Assembly (NCBI GenBank): GCA_039621445.1
Contig: CP154955.1
Coordinates: 23,522,064-23,586,063 of the forward strand
Length of the DNA: 64,000 bases
Source: Euglena gracilis
Taxonomy: Eukaryota; Euglenida; Euglenophyceae; Euglenales
Reading direction: 5' to 3'
Part shown: piece by piece, positions 22,860 to 34,674 of the stretch
Position numbering within the stretch: position 1 is the first letter of the stretch
Layout of the letters: every line of letters starts with the position of its first letter
The notes under the pieces: model-generated
Seen by the model: only the letters and a program-made list of their open reading frames with translations
What the model was told of the DNA's origin: nothing
Databases searched by the model: none
Made by a program: the position numbers and the translations under genes

Positions 22860-24690
22860 GGGGCGGCGCCGCGGCCTCCGTCTCAGGGCCACAGATTCAC
22901 TTGGCGACCCCTGGGGGAGGGAGGGGGGCACTTTCCTAAGCACAATCACCCCGCACTTCTTTAAGAAACCCACCCACCCACAACCCTCCCCACAGACCTG
23001 GCCTCCGGCAAGTTGGGGATGGTTTTCCTGTGGCCCCCTGGGGAGTCCACGCGGTCACGCAGGGGCTAAGTGAATGTATGTTCGGGGCCCGCGGTGCGCA
23101 GCAGGGAGTAGGGGGCCAGCATGGGGGGAGGGGAGGAGGGGGTGGTGGAGCACGGAAGGGGCTGGGGCCTGCGGAGTGAGAGAGAGGGGCACATTTGGGG
23201 GCGTGGTTGGAAATGGGGGGAGGGGCAGGGTTCGATATAAGGACAGGTGGGGGGGGGGTGGTCTGGACCCCCTTAGTTGCACTGAGGCTTCTTGTCTGTT
23301 TATGGCCGGCGCTAACTTCGCTTCTGGCCCAGTTTGCTGCGTGGTCTGGACCCCCCCTGCGGGCCAGGAGGGGGGGGGTGGGGGGGACACCCCCCCACCT
23401 AAACAGTGGCGCGGTCCGGGTGACCGAAAATTTTTTGACCCCCCAAAACGACCAAAAGTGCCATTTTGGGCACTTTTTGGGCAAAAATTTGCCAAAAATG
23501 TAAAAAAATTTCGGCGCAAAGCGCCGAGGAAAAAATTGACCCTTTTGGGGGGGTCCCGGGTACCCCCCGGACCCCCCTGGCAGGTGGGGGGGGGGGTCCG
23601 GACCCCCCCTGCGGGCCAGGAGGGGGGGGGGGGGGGGGGGGCCACCCCCCCACCTAAACCATGTACGCCCTCCTTATATCAAACCCTGGGGAGGGGGCAA
23701 GGCTGCATGAAACGGACTGCGGGAAAACCACAGCGTGTTCTGCCGCCGCATTCAAAGTGACAGTGGGAGTAGACCCACACACTCTGAGGTCGAAGCTGTC
23801 ATCACATTACCAACCATGCAAACCAACTTTATTTAAGGGGAAGAGGCAGTTTTTTTTTTGCAACAAACAACAATTTGATGTCAAAAACAGTAAAATGTTG
23901 ATGAGCAAGTTGGAACATGAGAATGCAACGCAACCCTGGACACAAACCAACCCTAAAATAGCCACAAAAAAAACCTGCAAGAACCCCAGTTTTTCAGAAT
24001 TGGTGTTTCCCCCTGGTGAAGTGTTCCTCCCGGTTTCCAACCAGTGCCTGAAACATGGCTATTGCTCGCATGGCATTCCATTGTGGACACCATTTCTGCG
24101 TGACATGATGGTGGGGATGACACCAGGTGATGGCATTGCCATTGACGAAAGAATGCCGACTCTGCAGCCTCTGGAGAGCAATGCCGTTTGGGGACCACCA
24201 AACGCACAACAGGACCACATGGGGCTTGATAAATACCGCGACGCTGGCGTCCCGGCTCAAAAGAAAAGGATGGGAGGGGTCTGAATCGCGCAGGTGGTAG
24301 ATCGGTCGGGGCCTCGCCACCCCCCAGGGGCGTGGCGGCCCGCCAGCAGAACGCACGCCCCGGTCCACCGCCAGACAGTGCCGACAAAGATGCACCCTGC
24401 CACTCCCCCCAGCCGGAAAGTCTGCAAACCTTTGGAAACCCCCACCCATCTCCCCCCTGTCCACCCGCACCGCGCACCCCCTTGTGCAGTCGGCGATTTC
24501 CGGATGCAAATGTTCATTGAGGGGTCGGGCAGGCGGCGGCTGGACACAGCAGAGTTAATGAGTGGCAGGGGGCGGTGGGCCGGCGGCGGCGCTGGGTAAG
24601 GGGCAGCAGGAAGCGGACGAAGGCGAGGGATACGCTGGGCAGGGCTGGGCGGCCAGCGGGTCCGGAGCGGGAGAGTCGCGCTGGGGCGGC
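22860..24690. other. Intergenic region between genes B and C
   Basis: It holds MITE copy b. A 207-codon plus-strand frame (23661-24284) starts inside that MITE and has no motif. A hydrophobic minus-strand stretch near 24300-24420 could be 3' UTR of gene B. I do not support a gene here. Confidence 0.5.
23226..23691. mobile_element. MITE family 1, copy b
   Basis: It has the same termini (GGGTTCGATATAAGGA and CCTTATATCAAACCC) and nearly the same core as 21190-21582, including ACCCCCCAAAACGACCAAAA and the GGCGCAAAGCGCC hairpin. It lies upstream of the gene C start and may sit in the intergenic region. Confidence 0.85.
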
Positions 24691-24694
24691 CACC

Positions 24695-27600
24695 TCAGGG
24701 GCACGGCGTCCCTTTCGGCGTCTTCGGCAGCTTGGTGCACCGCAGGTCCGAGGGCTGCTCCGCGATGGGGGCCGGGCCCGGCCGGCTGACAGGTCAAAAC
24801 GTGGCACAGGCCGGGCACACAGCACTCGCGTAGATGTGTACTTGCACAGCCCGGAGAGAGCCTCCCAGGCGGGGGAGGGGGTGGGGCGTTGCCAGAGGTG
24901 GCCACGGCGAAGAGCAGCGCGGGGCCCGGGGCGAAGCTGAAGATCTGGCGCAGCACCATCTTGGGCAGGAAGTAGTGCCGCAGGCCGGCCACCACCTTCT
25001 CCCGCTGCGCCAGCACGCGGCGCTTCAGCCCCGCGATGTGGCGCAGCGTGGTCGGCAGCGCGCTGAGGTTGGTGGCGAAGCCGAACTTGCGGAACAGCTG
25101 CCGGTACGGGACCAGGTCAGCAGTTCGCAGAAACCCGGCCTGGGGACAGCAGCTGACGCGGGACAGCTGACGTGACATTGGGTTTGATGGAAGACACAGG
25201 AGGGGGGGTCTGAACCTCTGTTTGTCTTCTGAAAACTGCCAACAGGTTGGCCACAACAGGGGCACCGGTAATGACCAGCTAGCGGCTGGTAATTGTATAG
25301 GATGCAACGCTATGCATCCTATGTATATGTATTATATATACATATATGTAATATATATATACATATATACATATATATACATATATATGGCAGGTGGGAA
25401 GTTTAAAACCCCCCGGGGGGGTATTAAACTTCCCACCTGCCATATATATAGGATATATGCATATTAGGATGCCCACAGAGGCGCTGGGTTCTGTTTCATA
25501 CATCTCTTTAAGGACCCCGGGGGGTTGCTGGGCTAGGGCTAGAAATTTGGGCTGGCTAGCCCGCCCCCCCCCCGGGGGGGGGAGGGGCTGGACCCCGGCT
25601 GGACCCGAACCGGGGCGAGCTGGACTGAAATCGGAAAAATGCCCAAAAATGACCTGCAGAACACAGTTTTGAAAAAAAAATGATGCATCTGAAACCCCCC
25701 AAAAATGCCCCTAGGGCTAGCAGCACCCCCCCCCCGGGGGAGGGGGCTGCTGCGGCTGGGCTGGGCACAAATCGGGGCTGGCTGCAGCCGCCCCCCCGGG
25801 GGTGTTTGCAAAACCTTAGAGAGATGTATGTTCTGTTTGCATTCTTGCACTGTGATGCCAGCCTGAGGGCTGACATTGATAGATTCAGTGACCCGGGGCA
25901 TTTTCTCCCAGGCCCAAACCACCCCCCTGGGGGTCAACCCAGGGAGGTGGTTTGAAACCAAACCAGCCACCCAAATATTGGCCTAAAACCTTAAAACTCA
26001 AACCTAAAACCTTCAAAACAGGTTTTCAGCCTGGCCAGGCCAGACTGACCCATTGTGCCCCAGCCAGACTGACCCACGGTGGGGGGGGGGGGTCCAGCGG
26101 CATCCACCAACTCTCCAAAACCCACCACCCGGGGCAGGGGTCACGCAGGAGTTAAGTTAATCCAAGCTGGCGTTGTACACAAATAAGGGGCTGTCAATGG
26201 AGACGGTGTGTTCCCGTGCAAGGCCCAGAAAGGCGTGAGCCAAATGTCCCTGCAAGGGGGCGGGTGAATCGGGCACAACGGATTGCTAAACATTTGAAAC
26301 CTTTTTCGGGGGACTCCTGTCAGCCAGCTGTCCATCAGATTGCTGTCCTGTCAGATGTGCTGTTGACATTCATACCTCTCCCACCCTTGTCCAACTAAGG
26401 GGAGAGGTTGGGGGTAATATGGCAACACTACAAACGGGGATTGGTGTATTGGGGGTCACGTTCAAATCCATAATTATCTGCGGTTATTCGCTTCAGGATA
26501 AACACCAAGCCCTGAAATATATCGCTTGTTGACCAGGGGCGTTTGAAAAGACGTTGGCGTTTACTTCACCCCCAGTCGAAAGCCAACAGATGCCTCCCCA
26601 CGCCACGTCTCACCTCCCCACGCCACCCCCCACCACCCCAAGCGGCGCCATGGCGGGCCTGAGTGGGATCCACGGGACGTCCGCCGCGGGGCCCTCCTCC
26701 CATTCCCATTGTGTGTTGCCGCCAGGGCATGGGGATGAGGCGGCCGAGGGAGGGCCCCGGCCGGAGTAGATGTAGATGGGGATCGGGGGCAGGGGAGGGC
26801 GGCGGCCGCCCAGGCCTGGTGGTGCACCCCCAAGCCGAGGCACAAAAACTCTCGTTCTTGCTTCTTGTGCCATTGATTGAACAGGGCAATCCTGAGGGGG
26901 CTTCACCCGATTTTTTTCGCCAAAAATTTTACTGGAACCAATTTTGTCTCTGCCCAACCTCCCCCTACCCCACCAGCGCGCCCCTTCTGTGAGCACCAAT
27001 CGTCCAGAAATAGAAATATGGGTATTTTCGCCCAAGAAATTTTGTCAACTTATATCCATCCCCCATCCCCCAGGGTGAGATATGAGGGCAGGAGGGGAAG
27101 GGGGTCGGACCCCCTCCAGTCCAGCAGGGGGGAGGTGGAGGGGACAGCCCCCAGAGTGGTCCGGGTGACCACAAATTCGGCCCGGCGCAAAGCAAAGCGC
27201 CGGCCCCCCCAAAAATACCCCAGAATTGGCCAGAAATGCCAGAGCACTCCTTGGACAAAAATCTGTCCAAAAAATGCAAAAAATTTTCGGCACAAAATGC
27301 CGGAAGGAAAATGTGACCTTTTGGGGGGTTCCTGGGTACCCCCCTCCAGGGTCGGTCCAGACCCGGCTCCTCTGGTTCAGAAGGGGGGGGGGGTTGCCCC
27401 CCTCCTCTAACCAGTACACCCTCCTTACTCCTGTATATCAAACCCTCCCCTGCTACACAAGTTCCCGGGGGGTGCTGGCCAAACTCGTCGAGGTACAGGG
27501 ACAGAGGGGGTCCGCTGCATCATCCCGTTCTCGGGGGGGGGGGTGGCCGCCCACGCCCCTGGCCAGCCCCATCTGGACGACCTCCGCGAGGTGGTACGCC

Positions 27601-30600
27601 GTGCGGCCCCAGCCCCGGGGCACGAGGCTCGTGCAGGAGTCCCCCATGATTTTGAGCCAGTCCAGGCCCAGGCTGCTTTGTCAGGACCTCGGGGGGGGGG
27701 GGCAAAACACACCAGGCCGCGGGACCCCACTGGGGGGGGAGACACCCCCCCAAAAAATCGGGCCATGGGAAAGAATTTTCCCAAAAAAATTTCTGGCGCT
27801 TCACATGAAGCAATACTTCGGCCCCAATTGCTGGACCCTGGGGGACCGCCCCAAACCCACAGGGGAGGGTGTTTTTTAAAAAAAAACAATATGTAAAGAA
27901 ACCTGTTTGGGCCCTTGTACACAGTGGCACTGAAATTAAGCTCCGTGCTGATGCTCTCCACGATGTCCTTCATCTGGACCCGTAGGTTGTCGGGGGCGTG
28001 GTCCCCACCAGGCTGTGCCAAGGGTCAACAATAAGGGCTACATATCACCAATTCCTAATTTGGTAAAAAAAAAACATATGCATAAACCCCCCCAAATAAC
28101 CCCCCCCCCCCAAAAAACACCTCCCCCCAAATAACACACCCCCCCTTGGGGGCCGATTTCGAGCGCCCTAATAAAACACCCCCCTGTCTTCCTTTGGTTC
28201 TCCATGTAAAAATAACACCCCCCCAAATAACACCCCCCTTAGATGCACGATGCACTTTGGCTTCTGTCTGGTTTAAGGCCTGGCGCTGCATTCCGCTTCG
28301 GGCCCTTTCTTCGGAGCAACTCCCAATAATTGTCCGACCCCATATTCACTGGGACTTCAAACTTCCGTTTTGTGTTTTCCTTGCCCTTCCCCTCCCCCTT
28401 GGGTTTTCGGCTCCCCTTTCTGGCTGCTGCTGCTGCTGCTTCTGTTGCTGCTCGATTTCGTTCCCAAAAGGTGCTCGGGGTGGTAAGGGGCCTACTCCTC
28501 CACTGCGTGCCGGCAGGTACCGGTGTCACCTGCAGTGGGCCCTTTTTACCACCACAGCCCGCCAGGTCCCCCTGGGAAGGAAATGCTTTCCGCTGCTGCT
28601 TGCTGGGCTGCTGCTGTTGCTGCTGCTTCCCCGACCCTTTGGACCCACCCTGGGGCCCCAGTTCGAGTGCCCAAATAACACACCGGGGGGGGGGGTGTTA
28701 TTTGGGGGGGTTTACATATATGCATCTAAACTTACCCACAGATAAAAAAAATAACAACACAGGTTTTGATAAAAGTGCAGGAGGGGGGTTGGGACCCAAT
28801 GGGGGGGACAACCTATACAGTGGCGCAGTCACAGTGACCAAATTTTGCTTTGACACGAAGCGCCGGGCAGAGAATGTTTACCCCTGAAAAAAAGTTGACT
28901 CAAAATGCCACTTTGGACACTTTTGACAATATTTTGTCCAAACTTTGCAAAAGAAGAGCAACTTCTGACACAGTGCCAGAAGACAGAATTGACCTTTTGG
29001 GGTACCTTCCTTCGGGGTTCGACCCCCCTTGGCTGGTGGGGGGAAGGGGTCTGGGGGCACCTCCAACCTAAAGCCATGACCTGACACTCGCCTTATCTTA
29101 TGTCGAACCTTGACTGCGGGGGAGGCCTTGGAAAGATACTGAGAATCACAAAAATAACAATTTCCTACCATCTTGAGATTAATGAGGCCCCAGGAAACGC
29201 CAGACCGTGCACTGAAACACTGAAAAAAATTATTTTTCTGCATTTTTTGGAAAAAAATTTTAGGGGTACCCAGAAACTGACATTTTTGGGGGGAGAAAAC
29301 CAGAAAATGGTGGTTTGAGGGGGGGGGGGGCAAAATGATGGTTTTTTTGGAGAGCAGCTGGGTTGGTCAACAAATACCCAAGAATAAATAAGTTCAAAAA
29401 TCGAACAAGTCCAAAAAATGGGTGGGGTTGCATTGCAAACATGTCCTCTCTCTCCTGTGCCAGCCACCTCCTGTTCCAGACCACCGACGTAGGACACGAG
29501 GTACCGGCGGTCTTCCATCGGCTTGGAGTTGCGTAGGGGCTGGTCGCGCATGAACAGCGGGATGGGGATGTGCCCGTAGCCGCCGGAGGAGAACACCAGA
29601 ATGTTGGGGCCAGGGAGGGGGCAGCCCCTTCCCGTTTGCATTTGGATGCGACACGATGCCCTCTATCCGGGCTGACTCGAATGGACTCACAACTCGTAAC
29701 GATTTCCTTCGCTCGCACCACCAGGCAAAATGAGTGGCATACAGAAAAAAAACACGGGGGAATTGTGGTCACAATTGAGGATAGCCAGACCGCCGAGGAA
29801 TTGGTGGGAGTGACCAAACGATGGGAGACTGAAGAGACAAAAGAGGTGGCAGTCATTTCAGTCAGGAACAGCCGACGGGGGGGGGGGGGGCAACAGCATC
29901 GCTTGCCCGGCGCCTCTGGGCGGGGTACTCCGTCATCCGCAGCTCGCACTTCCCCGTGATGCCCTCGTCGTTCTGGCTCACCGTCACGTAGGGCACGTCC
30001 CGCCGCAGTACGGACCGCAAGGCGGCCAGGAAGGCCGGGGGTGGGCCAGGGCTCCCATTTGTCAGACTCCAGCCGACAAGTGTGCGGCGATACAGAGAGA
30101 GGCCGGGGCAGGGTATGCTGCAAGCCTCCTCCCAAGCTCATCAGCCATGGCCAAAACTCAGTGCAAACGCGAGAATTTTCTGAGGTGTTTTAGTTTGCGA
30201 CAAAAGATGGGTAACAAAAGGGAATTGTCAGATTCTCCCGGAAGGTGAGGGGCCGCCGTCCACCGGCCAAACGCCGTGAACAGGTCACTTTGGGGGATCA
30301 GTTTGCACGATTACAGAGGGGGATCTAACCGGACCCCATGCGACAACCCGGGGCCCAGGCGGCGGGTAGTGCCATGAGTGGGCCACCCAGCTGTCCACCC
30401 ACGTGAACAGGAGCGGGATGAAGGGGCCGAACACGGCGGACAGCGGCGACGACGGGCCCCAGGTTGGCCGCGGGGTTGTTGGGTGGGGCTCGGGGCTGCG
30501 AAACGGCAAGCCCAATTTCCGGCCGGTGTGAAACTTACCTGATGTTGAGCTTCCGCGATGTTTGGACATTGCATTGCATTGCCCATATGTCGACCGTTCA

Positions 30601-32192
30601 GGAAACAAAGCAACACGTGAGCAGCAAGGACTTTGCAAGGGGGCTTCAAGATACAGCAAGTGGTCTCTGTCGGTGTTGCAGGGGCGATGCGGGGGGCTGG
30701 GCTGGGCTGGGGCCTGGCCTGGGGGGTCCACTTCCCAAAGCGGGGGCGCCGGAACCGGCTGCTGTTGAGTCGCCGGGCCTGGTCGGCGGGCAGCGGGGGG
30801 CCCACCGCCCAGTGGCCTCGGCCCGGGCAGAGGCCGGGCCGGGGCAGACTTTAACCAAAGCGACTGGGGGGGGGGGGACGTTGAGTAATGCTGGAGGGCA
30901 ACCAGCGGCAGCGCCATACAAACAGTGCCCTACCTCTGGGTGTTAGTTTTGGTGTGCAAGCAGTTCATTTGGCGCTTTGCCCGGAAAACACAGGAAGACC
31001 CCGTCTGGCCCAACCCCCTGGGCAAGGCACCAATGCCACCAACCTCAAAAAAATATCCCTGCTCTCTGAGCCCCCCAAAAAAACAGTCCACTGTATACGG
31101 CGGGCGTTGGTTGCTATTGGGAGGTGGCAAATCCCAGGATGAAAAAAGCATCACACGAGGTCAGACAAGAAACGTCTGTCGGGCGTGCTGCATCCAAAGG
31201 AATCCCAGGCAACTAACATTGAGCAGTGGGGGGGGGGGTTGTGAGAGGGGCCAGATGGAAACGCCCCAGGCTCCCGCTGGGCAATCCAGAGGTTCTCCAC
31301 CCAGGGCCCATGGAAGTCGGCGGCGTCGTGGACAGGCTCCTTTCCAAGACCCCTTTCAAAGCTGGGGGGTGTCCCGCACCCACTCATTCAGCCCGGTGCG
31401 GGACCCAGGGTGACAAAAAACCGCAAAAAACTGCATATTTTGCCAAAATTGAAAAACACAAAAAAAAACGCAAAAAGAATAAACGCCCCCCCCCCTCAGG
31501 ACCCCCCTTGGGGGTCCCCTTGGGGTGGGGGGCCAGGAACTTCCATGCCTGGAGTTCCCCTTCCCCAGAGTTGAAACAATGCCTGGTCGTGGGGGCGGTG
31601 ACCCGGGGGCTGGGCCCAGCGATGCATCACGTCGTGGATGTGGCGGAAATGTTCCTCCGCGTCGTCCAGGTCATAGATCCACTTAGCGAACCCCCTGGGG
31701 CCGTTTTTTTCCCTGGGCCGGGCTCCCACCCACCCACATTTCCAAAAACCCACCCACACACACGGTTGTCAAGTGAAATCTATGGTCCGGGTACCGGAGC
31801 TCCAGTGACGGGGTGGTGCGTCGTGGGCGGGGCACGTCAGGCATCACTGGTAAACCTGCGCGATACCCTCCGCGATACCCGTCCGTTCGTGGTGACGGAA
31901 GTGCCCGGTCCCATTTTCTCGCAAAGCAAAACTATCAGCACTACCTGACGATGTCCAACTGCCGTGCACGTTCATGAGGCAATCCGAACGAAATGAAGAT
32001 ATGAAATGGTCCGAAGCACATGGCGGGGCGGCCCGGTACAGCCCATGCGCGCCTCGGTGCGTGCCCCGGGCGGAGGCACGCCCAGCCGGGGTGGTCCCAG
32101 GCGGTGCCGGCCGTGCCGTTGAGGGCGGGCGCCGCCCCAGCGGGCGGGGCCAGCAGCGCCAGCCCCAGCACGAGCAGCGCCAGGGGGCCCAT
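24695..32192 (-). CDS. Gene B: exostosin-type (GT47-like) glycosyltransferase
   Basis: It is predicted to act in the secretory pathway and to add sugars to glycoproteins or polysaccharides. Exons: 31945-32192 (start), 31603-31694, 31263-31361, 30348-30495, about 29912-30040, 29468-29627, 27903-28012, about 27552-27672, 26637-26815, about 24893-25097 and 24695-24785 (stop). Diagnostic segments are DFHGPWVENLW, YVTVSQNDEGI, SSGGYGHIPIPL, DRRYLVSYVGGLEQE and, above all, SLVPRGWGRTAYHLAEVVQM, matching the exostosin C-terminal PRG-x-GRTS pattern; then IPIYIYS, DVPWIPLR and LFRKFGFATNLSALP. Phase agrees from 29468-29627 through 27903-28012 to about 27672; some other junctions are approximate. A possible extra exon near 26195-26240 is unresolved. 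The substrate cannot be told. Confidence 0.85.
25389..25441. repeat. Perfect 18-bp-arm hairpin
   Basis: GGCAGGTGGGAAGTTTAA (25389-25406) and TTAAACTTCCCACCTGCC (25424-25441) are exact inverses around a C6/G7 spacer, with AT dinucleotide arrays on both sides. It may be a minimal palindromic insertion into an AT microsatellite. Confidence 0.85.
25497..25830. mobile_element. Intronic inverted-repeat element, CATACATCTCTTTAAGG termini
   Basis: CATACATCTCTTTAAGG at 25497-25513 faces CCTTAGAGAGATGTATG at 25814-25830. The interior has GGCTGGCTAGCC and GGGCTGG phrases plus C/G runs, like the element at 19548-20032. It sits inside gene B. It is a non-autonomous, MITE-like element by structure. Confidence 0.75.
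27070..27447. mobile_element. MITE family 1, diverged copy c
   Basis: The ends GAGATATGAGGGCAGGAGG and CTCCTTACTCCTGTATATCAAA are degraded versions of the family termini. The core keeps GCGCAAAGCAAAGCGCC, GTCCAAAAAATGCAAAAAAT and a GGTCCAGACC phrase. It lies in a gene B intron. Confidence 0.65.
27552..27672 (-). CDS. Gene B exon with PRGWGRT motif
   Basis: The exon starts after AAAGCAG and, with the two bases left from 27903-28012, gives SLGLDWLKIMGDSC then TSLVPRGWGRTAYHL. The Arg-Gly-x-Gly-Arg-Thr segment is the most conserved part of the exostosin glycosyltransferase domain. The donor is not obvious: GT lies at GGGGC|GTGGGC, or a GC donor may be used at CTG|GCCAGG. Confidence 0.85.
28070..28730. 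mobile_element. Intronic inverted-repeat element with AAATAAC / GTTATTT ends
   Basis: CATATGCATAAACCCCCCCA followed by AATAAC on the left faces GTTATTTGGGGGGGTTTACA on the right. Several CCCCCCAAATAACACC copies occur at the left side. The interior includes imperfect CTG triplet runs (about 28420-28450 and 28587-28632). It lies in a gene B intron. Confidence 0.65.
28750..29115. mobile_element. MITE family 1, diverged copy d
   Basis: The core phrases (CAGTGGCGCAGTCACAGTGACC, CGAAGCGCCGGGCAGAGAAT) and the right end CGCCTTATCTTATGTCGAACC match the family. The left terminus is unclear. Confidence 0.55.
31945..32192 (-). CDS. Gene B first exon with signal peptide
   Basis: ATG at 32192 opens MGPLALLVLGLALLAPPAGA, a textbook signal peptide or signal anchor with likely cleavage after an Ala. 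The exon continues with Cys and Pro-rich sequence to a strong donor (CAG|GTAGTG). This fits entry to the secretory pathway, as expected for a Golgi glycosyltransferase. Confidence 0.8.
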
Positions 32193-32199
32193 CGGGCAT

Positions 32200-32874
32200 G
32201 CCGGCCGCCCTGGGACGGGAAGGGCCGGGGGCAGAGGGGCAACCCGCAGGCCAAGGTGGGTTGGAAATGGAGGGTAGGCCCAAGGACCCCGAGGGGCACG
32301 CAATGCGGAGCTGGTGTGAGTTGGGGGGGGGGGTGCTGGTGGTAGGTAACAGGCAAGGCCGCTAAAACAGCTTAAGCAGTCAAAATAATAGAAAACCCCC
32401 CAACGATTCCTAATTTCTAAGCTGGCGGGGACCTTCACCCTCCAGAGGGGGGGGGGGGTCCAGCCAGCACCGTTTCGAAATTGTGGGCGAAAAATTTCCG
32501 TCCAAATAGGTTGAAAAATGGTGTTTTTCAGCATTCTTTAGTTGAAAAATTCCTTCAGGTGCCAGCGGGCCGCTGGACTCGGGGGGAAATTTCTATCCCA
32601 AAATTTTCAGGATTTGTAGAGGTCTTCATTGAAAGCCCAGGGTCATTTCTTACCAACCCCAGGGGGGGGGGGCTTGCACTATGGCATGCCTGCCAACAGC
32701 AGGCGCACCCCCCCTGTTGGGGGGGGGGTCGGTTTCTGTCGGTGCCACCGACCAAGCCAATTTTCCTGTGAAAATGACCATTTTCGGGTCCCCGGGACCG
32801 AAGACGCCAGGGGGTAGGCTAAACCCAAAGCCTGACCCTCCAAGGGAGGGTCGAAAGTGCCCTATCCTCTGCCT
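32200..32874. promoter_or_regulatory. Upstream region of gene B (minus strand)
   Basis: This 0.7-kb region between the gene B start and the transposon-like element should hold the gene B promoter. I see no clear TATA box, only C/G runs and a copy of the TGCCTGCC-type dispersed repeat at 32660-32870. Confidence 0.3.
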
Positions 32875-33259
32875 CTTAGGCGGCCGGATTCGCACTTAAG
32901 CTTTTTTCCTTTGGATGCGCGCAACTGCGCAAATGCACCATTTTTTTGTAACCCATGGGACCCTGTACCCTGACACCCAGAACACGATTTAAGAACCGTT
33001 ACACCCATCTATTGGAGGGGATTAACTCCCAGTGGTCTGGTGTGCATGCTGCTTACCGGGTGACGTGAATAGGGCTGGTGAGACTGGTGCTGTTGTACAT
33101 CAAACGGGAGAGAGGCACACACCCCTTGTGACGACACTTGGAAACGGTGCTGACGTGCTGGCTGAACTGGCTTGGACACTGCCGCCACCGGTGAGAACAC
33201 ACGGAGCCTCATTACATCACACCACCACAGACAGACAGACTACGTGAGGCAGTCGTCAC

Positions 33260-33720
33260 GCAATTGATGTGTGTTTGTGCGCGCAATTGCGCAAATAAAA
33301 ACAATTGTGTTTATGGGCGCATTTGCGCAAACAAAACGTCAACCGATGATGATAAAATGACGTGTTGGTGGGCGCAAATGCGCGCACCAACAAACTTGGT
33401 GGTGTGCGCATTTGCGCAAATGCGCGCACCACCACGTTTATGTTTTCTTGCGCAAATGCGCCCACCAACATGTACTTTTACTTTCTATGTTAAAAGACAC
33501 CAATGAGGACTATGACCCTATGAGGTTTAAAAACGTGATGGACGTGTTGGTGCGCGCAGTTGCGCAAATAAGCACAATTACGTTGGTGCGCACATTTGCG
33601 CAAATGCGCGCACCAACACTTTATACACCGCTTCAAAATGATGTGTTTGTAGGAGCCTTAGAGCACACAAACAAGGTTGTGTTTATTTGCGCAAATGCGG
33701 GCACCAACACACACCAGTTG
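33260..33720. repeat. Left cluster of GCGCAAATGCGC-type palindromes
   Basis: About nine copies of the motif alternate with short spacers: TGCGCGCAATTGCGCAAA, GGGCGCATTTGCGCAAAC, GGGCGCAAATGCGCGCACC, GTGCGCATTTGCGCAAATGC and others. Spacers contain ACAATTGTGTTTATG-like phrases. The palindrome core is conserved while the spacers vary. Confidence 0.85.
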
Positions 33721-34674
33721 TGCGATACCATCTCCTCCTCCGTGACAGCTGGCGAACGCAACTCCATATGCCAACCAATGGTTTGCGCCACAATTACATG
33801 CTGATGAAATTTGTGGTGAGAGGTGGTGTGGAGTGTTCACTGGAACACGGCATTTGACTGGCCAAAATTTGCCTGTCTCACGTGTGTACATTTGCACTGC
33901 TGTTACCAGGCCCACACGACCTGTCGTTTTGGAGTCATCCGTTTGGCAGTTAAACGTAATGAATTGATGACGTGCAAACGACCTGTGACTGTTCGACACC
34001 TTTTCTGCAACAGGACTGCGTTACAAGAAGACAAAATTTGGCACCTGAAATACCCGGGACGTGTCCGGCCGGAGTCCGTTTTACGGTTTTTTTTTGCCAT
34101 TTTCCCCTTGAAAAACGTAAAAAAACACCAGTTTTTGTGCATAATTTGGGGGGAGTGGGTCCCACCGCTTTGATGCACCCAATCCAGGGGTAAAGCTTCA
34201 TCATTCCCTTGCATCCAAAGGAACGGGTGCTTGAGGGCTACCTCTCTTCGGCTGCTGGTTGCCATGCACTGGCACCACGTCATACCCCAGTCTTACACCC
34301 TGGTTGCGGGGTATAACGTGGCCGCTGTGGTGGGTGTCATTGCACCGGGGAAGTGGATGCTGGCCTGTTGGGTGCTGAAGCATCAGCAGCTGATGGGGCT
34401 TTAGCAGCGGAGCCCAGGCCGCAGGTCAGCGGCAAGGCCCTTGGGACCCAAAAATTGGTGCCGGTGGAGGTGTACCGTTACTGGGTGGCTATGCACGCAC
34501 CTTCTGGAGATCCTATGTCTCCATCTCTTGTGGGACCTGTCAATGGTCAAAAAACGGTACAATAACACCATATACCGGAGGAGACGGTGTGGTCATTTGC
34601 TTTCAACCCATTCAGAAGCCACTAAGGGTAGCAGTAAGAGGGCCAAATGCAATCGTTTTCTACTCCTCCATTGG

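Noticed and set aside
23661-24284. 207-codon plus-strand open frame as a gene
   Set aside because: It begins inside a MITE, has no recognisable motif, and its N-terminal residues repeat the MITE end.
26160-26240. Final exon of gene B ending at a TAA
   Set aside because: Better family matches (LFRKFGFATNLSALP and the C-terminal exon at 24695-24785) lie further downstream, so the gene must continue. It could still be an internal exon ending at a GTCTCC donor.
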